Below, one piece after another: positions 18,352-25,671 of a stretch of DNA of 64,000 nt; the stretch's first letter is position 1; each line of letters begins with the position of its first letter. The stretch is taken from assembly GCF_020176695.1 (NCBI RefSeq), contig NZ_JAIWIA010000022.1, positions 1-64,000 of the forward strand. Direction: 5' to 3'. The DNA is from Massilia sp. MS-15. GTDB lineage: Bacteria > Pseudomonadota > Gammaproteobacteria > Burkholderiales > Burkholderiaceae_D. A program made the translations under genes and the position numbers. The notes under the pieces are model-generated. The model searched no databases. It was not told the DNA's origin and was given only the letters and a program-made list of their open reading frames with translations.

Positions 18352-19539
18352 TCACTTGCTGCGCGCGGCCAGCACTTCTGCCGGTTGCACGATGTTTTCC
18401 GCGGCCTTGTTCGACCAGGTGTTGCGGGTATAGGTGATCACGGCGGCGATCTCGGTATCCGACAGCTGCTTCCAGCCCGGCATCGCCGACGGGTAGGCCG
18501 GGGTGTCCTGGCCGTTGAGCAGCACCTCGACCTGATGCGCCTTGGCGCCCTGCACCACCTGCGAGCCGTCCAGCGGAGCAAAGGCGTTCGGGATGCCCTT
18601 GCCATTGGCCTGGTGGCAGGCCACGCAGTTGGCGGCATACACCTGCTCGCCGCGGGTCTTCAGTTCATCGATGGTCCAGACCTTGTTCGGGTCGTCGGCC
18701 AGGGCGGCCATTTCCTTCTTCTTGGTATCGACCCAGGCGGTGTATTCGGCATCGGTGACGACGCGCACCACGATCGGCATGAAGGCGTGGTCCTTGCCGC
18801 ACAGTTCGACGCAGTTGCCGCGGTAGACGCCGACCTTGTTGGCCGTGAACCAGCCGTCGCGCACGAAGCCGGGGATGGCATCCTGCTTGATGGCGAAGGC
18901 CGGGATGGTCCAGGCGTGGATCACGTCGTTGGCGGTGAACACCATGCGGATCTTCTTGCCGACCGGGACCACCATCTCGTTGTCGACTTCCATCAGGTAG
19001 TTCTCGGTCTTCTTTTCGGTGGCTTCCTGGCCCGGCAGGCCGATCTGGGCGCGCGGGGTGGCCAGGTTCGACAGGAAGGAGATGCCCTCGCCTTCGCCGG
19101 TCAGGTAGTCGTAGCCCCATTTCCACTGCATGCCGGTGGCCTTGATGGTGATGTCGGCGTTCGAGGTGTCCTTCAGCGCGATCACGGCCTTGGTGGCCGG
19201 GAAGGCCATGATGATGACGATCAGGAAGGGAACGACGGTCCACGCGATCTCGACCGCGGTGGATTCGTGGAAGGTGGCGGGCTTGTGGCCGAGCGACTTG
19301 CGGTGCTTGAACACCGAATAGAACATGACGCCGAATACGCCGATGAAGATCGCCAGGCAGACCAGCATCATGCCGTTGTGCAGGCCGTAGATGTCAGCGC
19401 CGAGGGCGTTGACCGGGGTCTGCATGTTCAACTGGTGTTCGACCGGCCGGCCCGTGATTTCCGGAGCCGCCCATGCCGGGATGCCGGCCGTTGCTGCGAG
19501 GCCGAACATCCAGGCCCCAAGTCGCGATGCGTATGTCAT
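18352..19539 (-). CDS. ctaC: Cytochrome c oxidase subunit II with C-terminal cytochrome c domain
   Basis: 395 residues from MTYASRLGAW, chosen for its signal peptide (AATAGIPAWA) and GGGGAC upstream. Two transmembrane helices (about 45-65 and 85-105) are followed by a CuA cupredoxin domain with the ligand set GNCVELCGKDHAFM. At about 320-390 there is an added class I cytochrome c domain with haem motif CVACH and a distal Met in PSAMPGWKQL. This is the subunit II-cytochrome c fusion found in many betaproteobacteria, letting the oxidase carry its own electron donor domain. It is the first gene of the oxidase run. Confidence 0.95.
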   Translation of the reverse strand: MTYASRLGAWMFGLAATAGIPAWAAPEITGRPVEHQLNMQTPVNALGADIYGLHNGMMLVCLAIFIGVFGVMFYSVFKHRKSLGHKPATFHESTAVEIAWTVVPFLIVIIMAFPATKAVIALKDTSNADITIKATGMQWKWGYDYLTGEGEGISFLSNLATPRAQIGLPGQEATEKKTENYLMEVDNEMVVPVGKKIRMVFTANDVIHAWTIPAFAIKQDAIPGFVRDGWFTANKVGVYRGNCVELCGKDHAFMPIVVRVVTDAEYTAWVDTKKKEMAALADDPNKVWTIDELKTRGEQVYAANCVACHQANGKGIPNAFAPLDGSQVVQGAKAHQVEVLLNGQDTPAYPSAMPGWKQLSDTEIAAVITYTRNTWSNKAAENIVQPAEVLAARSK

Positions 19540-19691
19540 GTTGTCCCCAACCACCCAAAATAAAAATATTTTTAACGGTCGGCCGCTCCATGAACGAACT
19601 GCCGCCGCTCCGAAACATATTTCGCAGAACGGTTCATACCTGCACCGCGAAATTGCGCTGCGGAAACGGTGGGGAACCTGCACGTCCACTA

Positions 19692-19710
19692 CGCTAGCGC
19701 GATGCTAGCG
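19692..19710. promoter_or_regulatory. 7-bp inverted repeat upstream of ctaC
   Basis: CGCTAGC (19692-19698) is mirrored by GCTAGCG (19704-19710) across five bases. It lies about 150 bases upstream of the ctaC start, in the right place for a regulator of the oxidase operon. No regulator can be named from the sequence. Confidence 0.35.
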
Positions 19711-19809
19711 GCTGCGGACGGCTCTGCTAATGCTGCAATTCAATTCTATTTTTGCGCCTGGACTGCTGCTTTTTTCAGCGTTTTTCTCGTGCAGGCGACA
19801 AAAATAGCC

Positions 19810-19830
19810 ACTGATTATAAACAAATCAGT
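19810..19830. terminator. Terminator-like hairpin after the bioC-like gene
   Basis: ACTGATT and AATCAGT form a 7-bp stem with a seven-base loop. On the minus strand the hairpin is followed within a few bases by CTATTTTT, as in a weak intrinsic terminator for bioC; on the plus strand AATTTTTATT follows. The stem is A/T-rich, so strength is doubtful. Confidence 0.4.
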
Positions 19831-19875
19831 AATTTTTATTCAAGGAAAATCGGGCGCCATTGTTGCCGCAAGTTA

Positions 19876-20766
19876 TTAAGGCTTGCGGGGCTGGAAACGC
19901 ACGATCGCCTCCCCTGCCGCTGTCGTGCGCGGCGCCGGACGGAAGGCATGGCCATAGATGACTTCGAAGCTCAGGCCGAGCTTGCCGTCGGGACGGCGCT
20001 GGGCCTCGAAGGCGTCCAGCACGCGTTGCCAGGCTGCCCGTCCGACCAGGCCGCGGCGGCGGGTGGCCAGCGGATTGCCACCCAGTGCGCGCACGTCGGC
20101 CAGCAGGCTGGCTGCGCTGTCGTAGGTGACCGTGATGCGTTCCATGTCCATTACCGGGGTCGAAAAACCGGCCTCCACCAGCTGGTCGCCGAAGTCGTGC
20201 ATGTCGACGAAGGGCAAGGTATGCGGGCCCTCGTCGAGCGCGGCGAAGGCCGTGCGCAGCTCGGCGAAGGTGTCCGGACCGAAACAGGAAAACATCAGCA
20301 GGCCGTCGACCCGCAGCACGCGGCGCCACTCGGCGAACACGCGGTCGGGCTGCGGGTGCCAGTGCAGCGCCAGGTTCGACCACAGCAGATCGAGCGCGTT
20401 CGGTCCGAAGGGGAGATTGCCGAAGTCGCCGCACAGCAGGTCGACGCCGGCCTTGGCCGGCAGCAGGCGGCTGAGCATCTGGTTCAGCGAGCGGGTGGCC
20501 GGCGCCGGCGCCCGCGCGGCGGCCGCCATGGCCGGCGCGGCGTCGATGCCCAGGATCTGGGCGGCCGGATAGGTTTTCTGCAGCAGGGCCAGGTCGGCCC
20601 CGGCGCCGCAGCCGGCGTCGAGCACCTGTTTCGGGACGATTTTCACCAGCTGCAGGCGCTCGTGCATGCGGGCGGCGATCTCGCGGCGCAGGAAGTCGGA
20701 AGGCGCGACGCGGGCGGGTTGGGCGAACAGGGCCTGGACGCGCGCCGGGTCGATCGGTGCGCTCAT
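19876..20766 (-). CDS. bioC: SAM-dependent methyltransferase, BioC (malonyl-ACP O-methyltransferase) type
   Basis: 296 residues from MSAPIDPARV; an in-frame Met at 20790 (MASPQPSR) is also possible. The N-terminal FLRREIAARMHERLQLVKI and the SAM motif VLDAGCGAGADLALL near residue 48 are those of the BioC branch. The motifs DLLWSNLALHWHPQP and LMFSCFGPDTFAELR are also typical of BioC. The enzyme methylates malonyl-ACP to start pimelate synthesis for biotin. No other biotin gene is in the window. It is divergent from comF, a neighbourhood also known for bioH. The call rests on motifs, not on context. Confidence 0.75.
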   Translation of the reverse strand: MSAPIDPARVQALFAQPARVAPSDFLRREIAARMHERLQLVKIVPKQVLDAGCGAGADLALLQKTYPAAQILGIDAAPAMAAAARAPAPATRSLNQMLSRLLPAKAGVDLLCGDFGNLPFGPNALDLLWSNLALHWHPQPDRVFAEWRRVLRVDGLLMFSCFGPDTFAELRTAFAALDEGPHTLPFVDMHDFGDQLVEAGFSTPVMDMERITVTYDSAASLLADVRALGGNPLATRRRGLVGRAAWQRVLDAFEAQRRPDGKLGLSFEVIYGHAFRPAPRTTAAGEAIVRFQPRKP

Positions 20767-20863
20767 CCGGGAGGGTTGTGGTGAAGCCATGGTGGTCGGG
20801 CTGACAAATGAGATAATGGCGGCAGTGTACATGCTTGCGCCGAACTTGCCCGGAGCCGAGCCG

Positions 20864-21655
20864 ATGTCCCTGCCGCAACTCTCGCAACTGTCGCTGCGGC
20901 ACTGGCCGCGCACCTGGCTCGGCGCCCTGCTCCCCTGCAGCTGCGTGCTGTGCGGCGCGCTGGGCGACGCGGCCGTGTGTGCGCCCTGTACCGCGGCGTA
21001 TGTGCTGGACGGTCGCAGCCGCTGCCCCTGCTGCGCGAATCCGCTCGGCGTGAAGACGCTCGGCGTGAAGACGTTCGGCGTGAATCCGCCCGGCGCGCCG
21101 GAAGACGCACGCCGCTGCGGGGCTTGCCTGGCCGCGCCGCCCGCGTTTGACGCCACCGTGGCCGCCTGCGACTATGCCGACCCGGTCGACCGCCTGGTGC
21201 TGCAGCTGAAGTTCGGCGCGCGCCTGGCGCTGGCGCCCTGGATGGCGCGCCGCCTGCACGATGCGCTGCTGGCCCGCCCCGGCCTGGCCCTGCCAGACCT
21301 GCTGTGCCCGGTGCCGCTGGGGCCGCGCCGCCTGGTCGAGCGCGGCTACAACCAGGCGCTCGAGATCGCGCGGCCGCTGGCACGGACGCTGGGAAGCGCG
21401 CTGGCGCCGCGGCTGCTGGCGCGGCCGCAGGATACGGCGGCCCAGTCCGGCATGGCGCCCGGCGAACGGCGCCGCAACGTGCGCGGCGCCTTTGCCCTCG
21501 CGGGCAGCCCGGACGCGCTGGCGGGACGGCACGTCGGCCTGGTCGACGACGTCATGAGCAGCGGCCACACACTCGATGAACTGGCCGGCGTGCTCAAGCG
21601 CGCCGGCGCGGCGCGCGTGACGAACCTGGTGTTCGCGCGCACGCCGCCCCACTGA
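20864..21655 (+). CDS. comF: ComF-family phosphoribosyltransferase-like protein
   Basis: 263 residues from MSLPQLSQ (GGAG nine bases upstream); in-frame Mets at 20816 and 20831 are alternatives. An N-terminal zinc-ribbon region has the Cys pairs CSCVLC, CAPC, CPCC and CGAC, followed by a type I PRTase domain with the PRPP loop VGLVDDVMSSGHT at about 225. ComF proteins are needed for DNA uptake in competent bacteria; otherwise the role is unclear. An unusual insertion of three pentapeptide repeats sits inside the zinc ribbon (see the repeat at 21044-21088). It is probably cotranscribed with trmL, 17 bases downstream. Confidence 0.9.
   Translation: MSLPQLSQLSLRHWPRTWLGALLPCSCVLCGALGDAAVCAPCTAAYVLDGRSRCPCCANPLGVKTLGVKTFGVNPPGAPEDARRCGACLAAPPAFDATVAACDYADPVDRLVLQLKFGARLALAPWMARRLHDALLARPGLALPDLLCPVPLGPRRLVERGYNQALEIARPLARTLGSALAPRLLARPQDTAAQSGMAPGERRRNVRGAFALAGSPDALAGRHVGLVDDVMSSGHTLDELAGVLKRAGAARVTNLVFARTPPH
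21044..21088 (+). repeat. Three tandem 15-bp repeats within comF
   Basis: The units CTCGGCGTGAAGACG (21044-21058 and 21059-21073, identical) and TTCGGCGTGAATCCG (21074-21088) encode LGVKT, LGVKT, FGVNP. They separate two Cys pairs of the zinc ribbon that normally lie closer together. Being in frame, they lengthen the loop without disrupting the gene; copy number could vary by slippage. Confidence 0.85.
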
Positions 21656-21672
21656 ACCCGAAGGAGAACCAC

Positions 21673-22143
21673 TTGTTCCACGTCGTCCTGGTCGAACCGG
21701 AAATCCCGCCGAATACCGGCAACGTCATCCGCCTGTGCGCCAATACCGGGGTGCAGCTGCACCTGGTCGAGCCGCTCGGCTTCCCGCTCGACGACGCCAA
21801 GATGCGGCGCGCCGGCCTGGACTACCACGACTACGCCACCATGAAGGTGCACAAGGACTGGGACGCCTTCCTGGCGGATACCCGCCCCGATCCGGCGCGC
21901 ATGTTCGCGCTCACCACCCACGGCTCCGCGCCGTTCGCCCAGGCGGGCTTCCGGCCGGGCGACGTGTTCGTGTTCGGCGCCGAGTCGCGCGGCCTGGACC
22001 CGGCGCTGCGCGAAAGCTTCCCGCCGGCCCAGCGCATCCGCCTGCCGATGATGCCGGACAACCGCAGCCTGAACCTGTCCAACACGGTGGCGGTGGTGGT
22101 CTACGAGGCCTGGCGCCAGAACGGCTACGCCGGCGGTGCATAG
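21673..22143 (+). CDS. trmL: tRNA (cytidine(34)-2'-O)-methyltransferase
   Basis: 156 residues, the usual length of this SPOUT-class enzyme, which 2'-O-methylates the wobble nucleotide of leucine tRNAs. Knotted SAM-binding motifs are visible: PEIPPNTGNVIRLCANTG near the N-terminus, FGAESRGLD at about 100 and LPMMPDNRSLNLSNTVAVV at about 120. The start codon is TTG, supported by AAGGAG eight bases upstream and by the exact family N-terminus. It follows comF by 17 bases. Confidence 0.93.
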   Translation: MFHVVLVEPEIPPNTGNVIRLCANTGVQLHLVEPLGFPLDDAKMRRAGLDYHDYATMKVHKDWDAFLADTRPDPARMFALTTHGSAPFAQAGFRPGDVFVFGAESRGLDPALRESFPPAQRIRLPMMPDNRSLNLSNTVAVVVYEAWRQNGYAGGA

Positions 22144-22168
22144 GCATGGCACGCCAGACCGGCGTGGC

Positions 22169-22198
22169 TGGACCGGGCCCGGCAGGGATGCGTATAAT
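22169..22198 (+). promoter_or_regulatory. Probable sigma-70 promoter of ktrB-ktrA
   Basis: TGGACC (22169-22174), an 18-base spacer and a perfect TATAAT (22193-22198), 58 bases before the ktrB start. The -10 is consensus and the -35 matches four of six positions. Confidence 0.55.
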
Positions 22199-22256
22199 CC
22201 CCAGCCGAACTCCCTATTGACACTCGAATGATGCAAGCCAGCCATCCGACCGGCGC

Positions 22257-23585
22257 ATGAAAGCGGTCCTCCATCCCGCCCGGGCCGTCGTGCTCGCTTT
22301 CCTGGCGGCGATCCTGAGCGGCACCCTGCTGCTGATGCTGCCTGCAGCGCAGGCGTCGGGCGCAGCCGCGCCGTGGAGCGTGGCCCTGTTCACCGCGGTC
22401 TCCGCGGTCTGCGTGACCGGCCTGGCCGTGGTGGATACAGGCACCTACTGGTCCTCCTTCGGGCAGGTTACGATCATGCTGCTATTCCAGTTGGGCGGAT
22501 TCGGCCTGATGACAGCCGCCACCCTGCTTGGACTGATGGTCAACCGTTCGCCGCGGCTGCGTACCCGCCTGATGACCCAGACCGAGACGCATACCATCGG
22601 ACTGGGCGACGTCTCGAGCGTCGCCAAGGTCGTGTTCGTCGTGACGGCGCTGTCCCAGCTGGTCCTGTTCATCGTCCTGACGCTCAGGCTGCGCCTCGGT
22701 CATGGCGTCGACTGGCGCGACGCCGCCTGGAGCGGCCTTTTTCACGCGGCCTCGGCGTTCAACAATGCCGGCTTCTCGATCCACGCGGACGGCCTGACGC
22801 GCTACGCCGGCGATGCGCTGATCCTGGCGCCGGTCATGTGCGCCATCGTCGTCGGGGGCATCGGTTTCCCGGTATTGCACGACCTGCGCCTGCGCCTGCG
22901 CGACCCGCGCCACTGGTCCCTGCACACCAAGCTGACCCTGACCGGGACGCTGCTGCTGGTGGCGGGTGGCTTTGCCGCCCTGTCCCTGCTCGAATGGAAC
23001 AATCCGCGCACGCTGGGTCCAATGCCACTCGCGGACAAGCTGCTGAACGGCCTGTTCATGTCGGTCTCGGCGCGCACCGCCGGCTTCAATGCACTGGACA
23101 TCGGCGCGCTGACGCAGGAATCCTGGGCCGTCCATTACCTCCTGATGTTCATCGGCGGCGGCAGCGCCGGTACGGCCGGGGGCGTCAAGGTAGCGACTGT
23201 CGGCGTCCTGCTCCTGCTGGTGCTGGCCGAAGCGCGCGGCCACAGCGATACCGAGGCATTCGGACGGCGCGTCGGCGCGTCGGCGCAGCGACAGGCCATC
23301 ACGGTCCTGGTACTGGGAAGTATCATCGTGGCGCTGTCCACCGTGATCCTGCTGCGCATGACCCGGCTGCCGACCGACCAGGTCATCTTCGAAGTCATCT
23401 CGGCCTTCAGCAGTACCGGGCTATCGACCGGCATTACGGCCAGCCTGCCGGTGGGCGGGCAGCTACTGCTGGTCATGCTCATGTTCATCGGCCGCGTCGG
23501 CCTCATCACGTTCGCAACCTCGCTCGTCCTGGGCGAGCGGCGCATGCCTTACCGCTATCCTGAGGAGCATCCAATTGTTGGGTAG
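22257..23585 (+). CDS. ktrB: K+ uptake channel subunit (KtrB/TrkH family)
   Basis: 442 residues, the shorter KtrB length rather than TrkH. Four pore-loop repeats are recognisable by their filter glycines: AVCVTGLAVVD, SAFNNAGFSI, SARTAGFNALD and SSTGLSTGI. Each is flanked by two hydrophobic helices, giving the M1-P-M2 fourfold architecture; GGGSAGTAGGVKVAT before the last repeat is the gating region. It works with the cytoplasmic RCK subunit encoded next, whose start overlaps this gene's end by 11 bases. Confidence 0.93.
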   Translation: MKAVLHPARAVVLAFLAAILSGTLLLMLPAAQASGAAAPWSVALFTAVSAVCVTGLAVVDTGTYWSSFGQVTIMLLFQLGGFGLMTAATLLGLMVNRSPRLRTRLMTQTETHTIGLGDVSSVAKVVFVVTALSQLVLFIVLTLRLRLGHGVDWRDAAWSGLFHAASAFNNAGFSIHADGLTRYAGDALILAPVMCAIVVGGIGFPVLHDLRLRLRDPRHWSLHTKLTLTGTLLLVAGGFAALSLLEWNNPRTLGPMPLADKLLNGLFMSVSARTAGFNALDIGALTQESWAVHYLLMFIGGGSAGTAGGVKVATVGVLLLLVLAEARGHSDTEAFGRRVGASAQRQAITVLVLGSIIVALSTVILLRMTRLPTDQVIFEVISAFSSTGLSTGITASLPVGGQLLLVMLMFIGRVGLITFATSLVLGERRMPYRYPEEHPIVG

Positions 23586-24276
23586 GATTTTTACAGAGCA
23601 GTTTGCCTTTTCGGCGAGCGACAGCGTCGTCGTCATTGGACTGGGACGCTTTGGCGGCTCGGTCGCGCAATCCCTGATCCGCCTCGGGCACGACGTCATG
23701 GGCATCGACCAGCGCGAAGACCTGGTGCAGTTCTTTGGCGACCGTCTGACCCATGCGGTGCAGGCCGATTCGACCAACGAGAGTGTGATGCTGCAGCTGG
23801 GCGTGGCCGACTTTTCCCATGCCATCGTGGCGATCGGTTCCGACCTCGCCGCCAGCCTGATGACCCTGATGGTGTTGACCGAGCTCGGCATCAAGGACAT
23901 CTGGGTCAAGGCGCAGACACCGGAACACGGCCAGATCGCCCAGCGCATCGGCGCCCACCACGTGATCTTCCCGGAAGCTGATATGGGTGCACGGGTGGCG
24001 CACCTGATCACGGGACGCATGATGGACTTCATCGAGTTCGAGGATGGCTTTGCGATCGCCAAGATCCACGCCCCGGCCGAAACCCATCACCAGGCCCTGG
24101 CCGACTCGCAGGTGCGCTCGCGCCACGGGGTGACGGTGGTGGGCGTGAAGCGCGCCAACCAGGATTTCCAGCATGCCCAGCCGGAAACCCATATCCTGCC
24201 GGCCGACCTGCTGATCGTCTCCGGTCCCACCAAGAAAATCGAGCTGTTCGCCTCGGGCGGGCGCAAGCGCAAATAA
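23575..24276 (+). CDS. ktrA: K+ channel regulatory RCK subunit (KtrA/TrkA family)
   Basis: 233 residues. An RCK_N Rossmann domain with the nucleotide motif VIGLGRFGGSVA begins near residue 20, and an RCK_C domain follows at about 150-225. It binds ATP/ADP or NAD(H) and gates KtrB. The start is TTG at 23575 with GAGGAG eight bases upstream and an 11-base overlap with ktrB, so translation is coupled. Confidence 0.92.
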   Translation: MLGRIFTEQFAFSASDSVVVIGLGRFGGSVAQSLIRLGHDVMGIDQREDLVQFFGDRLTHAVQADSTNESVMLQLGVADFSHAIVAIGSDLAASLMTLMVLTELGIKDIWVKAQTPEHGQIAQRIGAHHVIFPEADMGARVAHLITGRMMDFIEFEDGFAIAKIHAPAETHHQALADSQVRSRHGVTVVGVKRANQDFQHAQPETHILPADLLIVSGPTKKIELFASGGRKRK

Positions 24277-24290
24277 GCGCAACTGAGCGC

Positions 24291-24327
24291 AAAAAAAGCG
24301 GCCAGGCACGCCCGCGCGTGCCTGGCC
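24291..24327 (-). terminator. Intrinsic terminator between ktrA and the fasciclin gene
   Basis: An 11-bp perfect stem (GGCCAGGCACG at 24300-24310 with CGTGCCTGGCC at 24317-24327) has a six-base loop. On the minus strand it is followed by GC and seven T residues, a strong intrinsic terminator for the fasciclin gene. The same hairpin may also end ktrA transcripts, though without a T run on that side. Confidence 0.85.
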
Positions 24328-24345
24328 GTCTTCGTATCTCCTGTC

Positions 24346-25308
24346 TTACAGCGCCGGGATCAGGACCTTGTCGACCACGTGGATCACGCCATTGCTGGCG
24401 CGTACGTCAACGGCCGTGATGCGGGCCGCGATCGCGGTGGTGTCGCGGATGGTCGGCGGGGTGCCGGCATTGATCACGATGTTCTGGCCGGCCACGGTCG
24501 CCACCGGGCTGCCGAACGGGATCTGGGTCGACAGCACCTGGCCGCTCACCACGTGGTAGGTCAGCACGGTGCGCAGCTGGGCCGGGGTGAGGCCCTGCGG
24601 GGCCGCGGCAAAGGCGGCATTGGTCGGCGCGAACACCGTGAACGGCCCGGCGCCGCTCAGCGTGCCCTGCAGGTTGGCGGCAACCACCGCGCTCACCAGC
24701 GAGCTGAACTGCGGATTGGCCTGCGCCATCTGCACCACGTTCAGCACGCCGGGCGGCACCAGCACCTTGTCGACCACGTGGATCACGCCATTGCTGGCGG
24801 CGACGTTGGCGGTGCTCACGGTGGCGGTGGTGAGGGCGGCGTCGGTGATCTTCACGCCGCTGCTGAAGTCGAAGTTCAGGCGCGCCGGCGCGCCCGCGAA
24901 GCTGTAGGCGGTGGGCTGCGTGGCGCCGCCCGTGCTCAGGTCGGCCGCCAGCTTGCGCCCGCTCACCACGTGGTAGGTGAGGATGCTCTGCAGCGCGCTG
25001 GCCGGCAGCGCCGTCACCATCGCGTTGGCGTCGGCGAAGCCGAGCCGCGTGGCCAGGTCGTTGAAGGCCTGGTTGGTCGGCGCGAACACGGTCAGCTGGG
25101 CGTTCGGATCGGTGAGCGTGCCGGCGATGCCGGCCTTGGTCACCGCCGCCTGCAGCGCAGTAAAGCCCTGCTCGCTGGCGACTTCGGCCAGGTTCTTCTG
25201 CGCCGCCATCGGCGGCATGTCGTCGTCATCGTCGCCGCCACAGCCGGCCAGGGTGGTGGACAGGGCCAGCACCGCCAGGCCCATTTTCAGGAAATTCCGG
25301 ATCTTCAT
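24346..25308 (-). CDS. Lipoprotein with two fasciclin (FAS1) domains
   Basis: 320 residues from MKIRNFLKMG. Lipobox LAGC at about residue 23 is followed by an acidic GGDDDDD spacer, typical of a surface-anchored lipoprotein. Two FAS1 domains follow at about 38-180 and 185-320, each with the FAS1 boxes TVFAPTNxAF and an LTYHVVSG segment and each ending ASNGVIHVVDKVL. FAS1 domains mediate adhesion or matrix interactions. The two domains share a 36-base stretch that is identical at DNA level (24365-24400 and 24764-24799), suggesting recent duplication or gene conversion. Confidence 0.9.
   Translation of the reverse strand: MKIRNFLKMGLAVLALSTTLAGCGGDDDDDMPPMAAQKNLAEVASEQGFTALQAAVTKAGIAGTLTDPNAQLTVFAPTNQAFNDLATRLGFADANAMVTALPASALQSILTYHVVSGRKLAADLSTGGATQPTAYSFAGAPARLNFDFSSGVKITDAALTTATVSTANVAASNGVIHVVDKVLVPPGVLNVVQMAQANPQFSSLVSAVVAANLQGTLSGAGPFTVFAPTNAAFAAAPQGLTPAQLRTVLTYHVVSGQVLSTQIPFGSPVATVAGQNIVINAGTPPTIRDTTAIAARITAVDVRASNGVIHVVDKVLIPAL
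24365..24400. repeat. 36-bp exact direct repeat, first copy (FAS1 domain 2)
   Basis: Identical base for base to 24764-24799, 399 bases away and in the same frame. Both encode the end of a FAS1 domain. Recombination between them would remove exactly one domain unit. Confidence 0.85.
24764..24799. repeat. 36-bp exact direct repeat, second copy (FAS1 domain 1)
   Basis: Partner of 24365-24400; it encodes the corresponding end of the first FAS1 domain. Confidence 0.85.
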
Positions 25309-25551
25309 GAAAGTTCTCCGCATCGGTTTAACATCGGTTCACGGCGCGCGCAAGCGAAGATAATGAACCGCTTTGGCCGGTTCAATGCTGCAGGAGCGCT
25401 CAAGGAAAACGGGTGCCGGTGCTGGCAGGGAAAACCGCCATGACGGCAACAATTCCAACGTGATCGACTATAAATGCGCGGCCGGGGCGCACGAATGGCG
25501 CCCCGGTGGAAAACCGGGTCAGGGAAGGGACATTAGACGGGCGCGGTCAAG

Positions 25552-25671
25552 CGTAGGGTGGGTGGCTCCACCTTTGCAGGGCGAGCCGCCCGGCCACCCG
25601 CGCCGCCCACGCGGTCAAGCGCAGGCGACCCGGACACGCGCAGGCCGCCAGGTGGAGCCGTCTACCCTACG
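25552..25671. repeat. REPIN-like element, divergent copy, at the end of the S9 peptidase gene
   Basis: Outer arms of about 21 bases (left starts CGTAGGGTGGGTGGCTCC, right ends GTCTACCCTACG) are inverted copies differing at three positions. Each arm has the GTAG foot followed by a short palindrome, as in REP sequences recognised by RAYT transposases. The right arm's GTAG, read on the minus strand, contains the TAG stop codon of the S9 peptidase gene. The intervening 75 bases include a further REP-like fragment. Related to 39334-39363 and 58469-58579. Confidence 0.7.

Larger units (their letters stand above)
19540..19875. other. 336-base intergenic region holding the ctaC promoter region
   Basis: No gene is seen. 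On the minus strand it must hold the promoter and leader of ctaC: an A/T-rich block at 19556-19574 lies just upstream of the ribosome-binding site. It also contains a perfect 7-bp inverted repeat at 19692-19710 and a short hairpin at 19810-19830. The part nearest bioC (19740-19870) is markedly A/T-rich. Confidence 0.5.
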
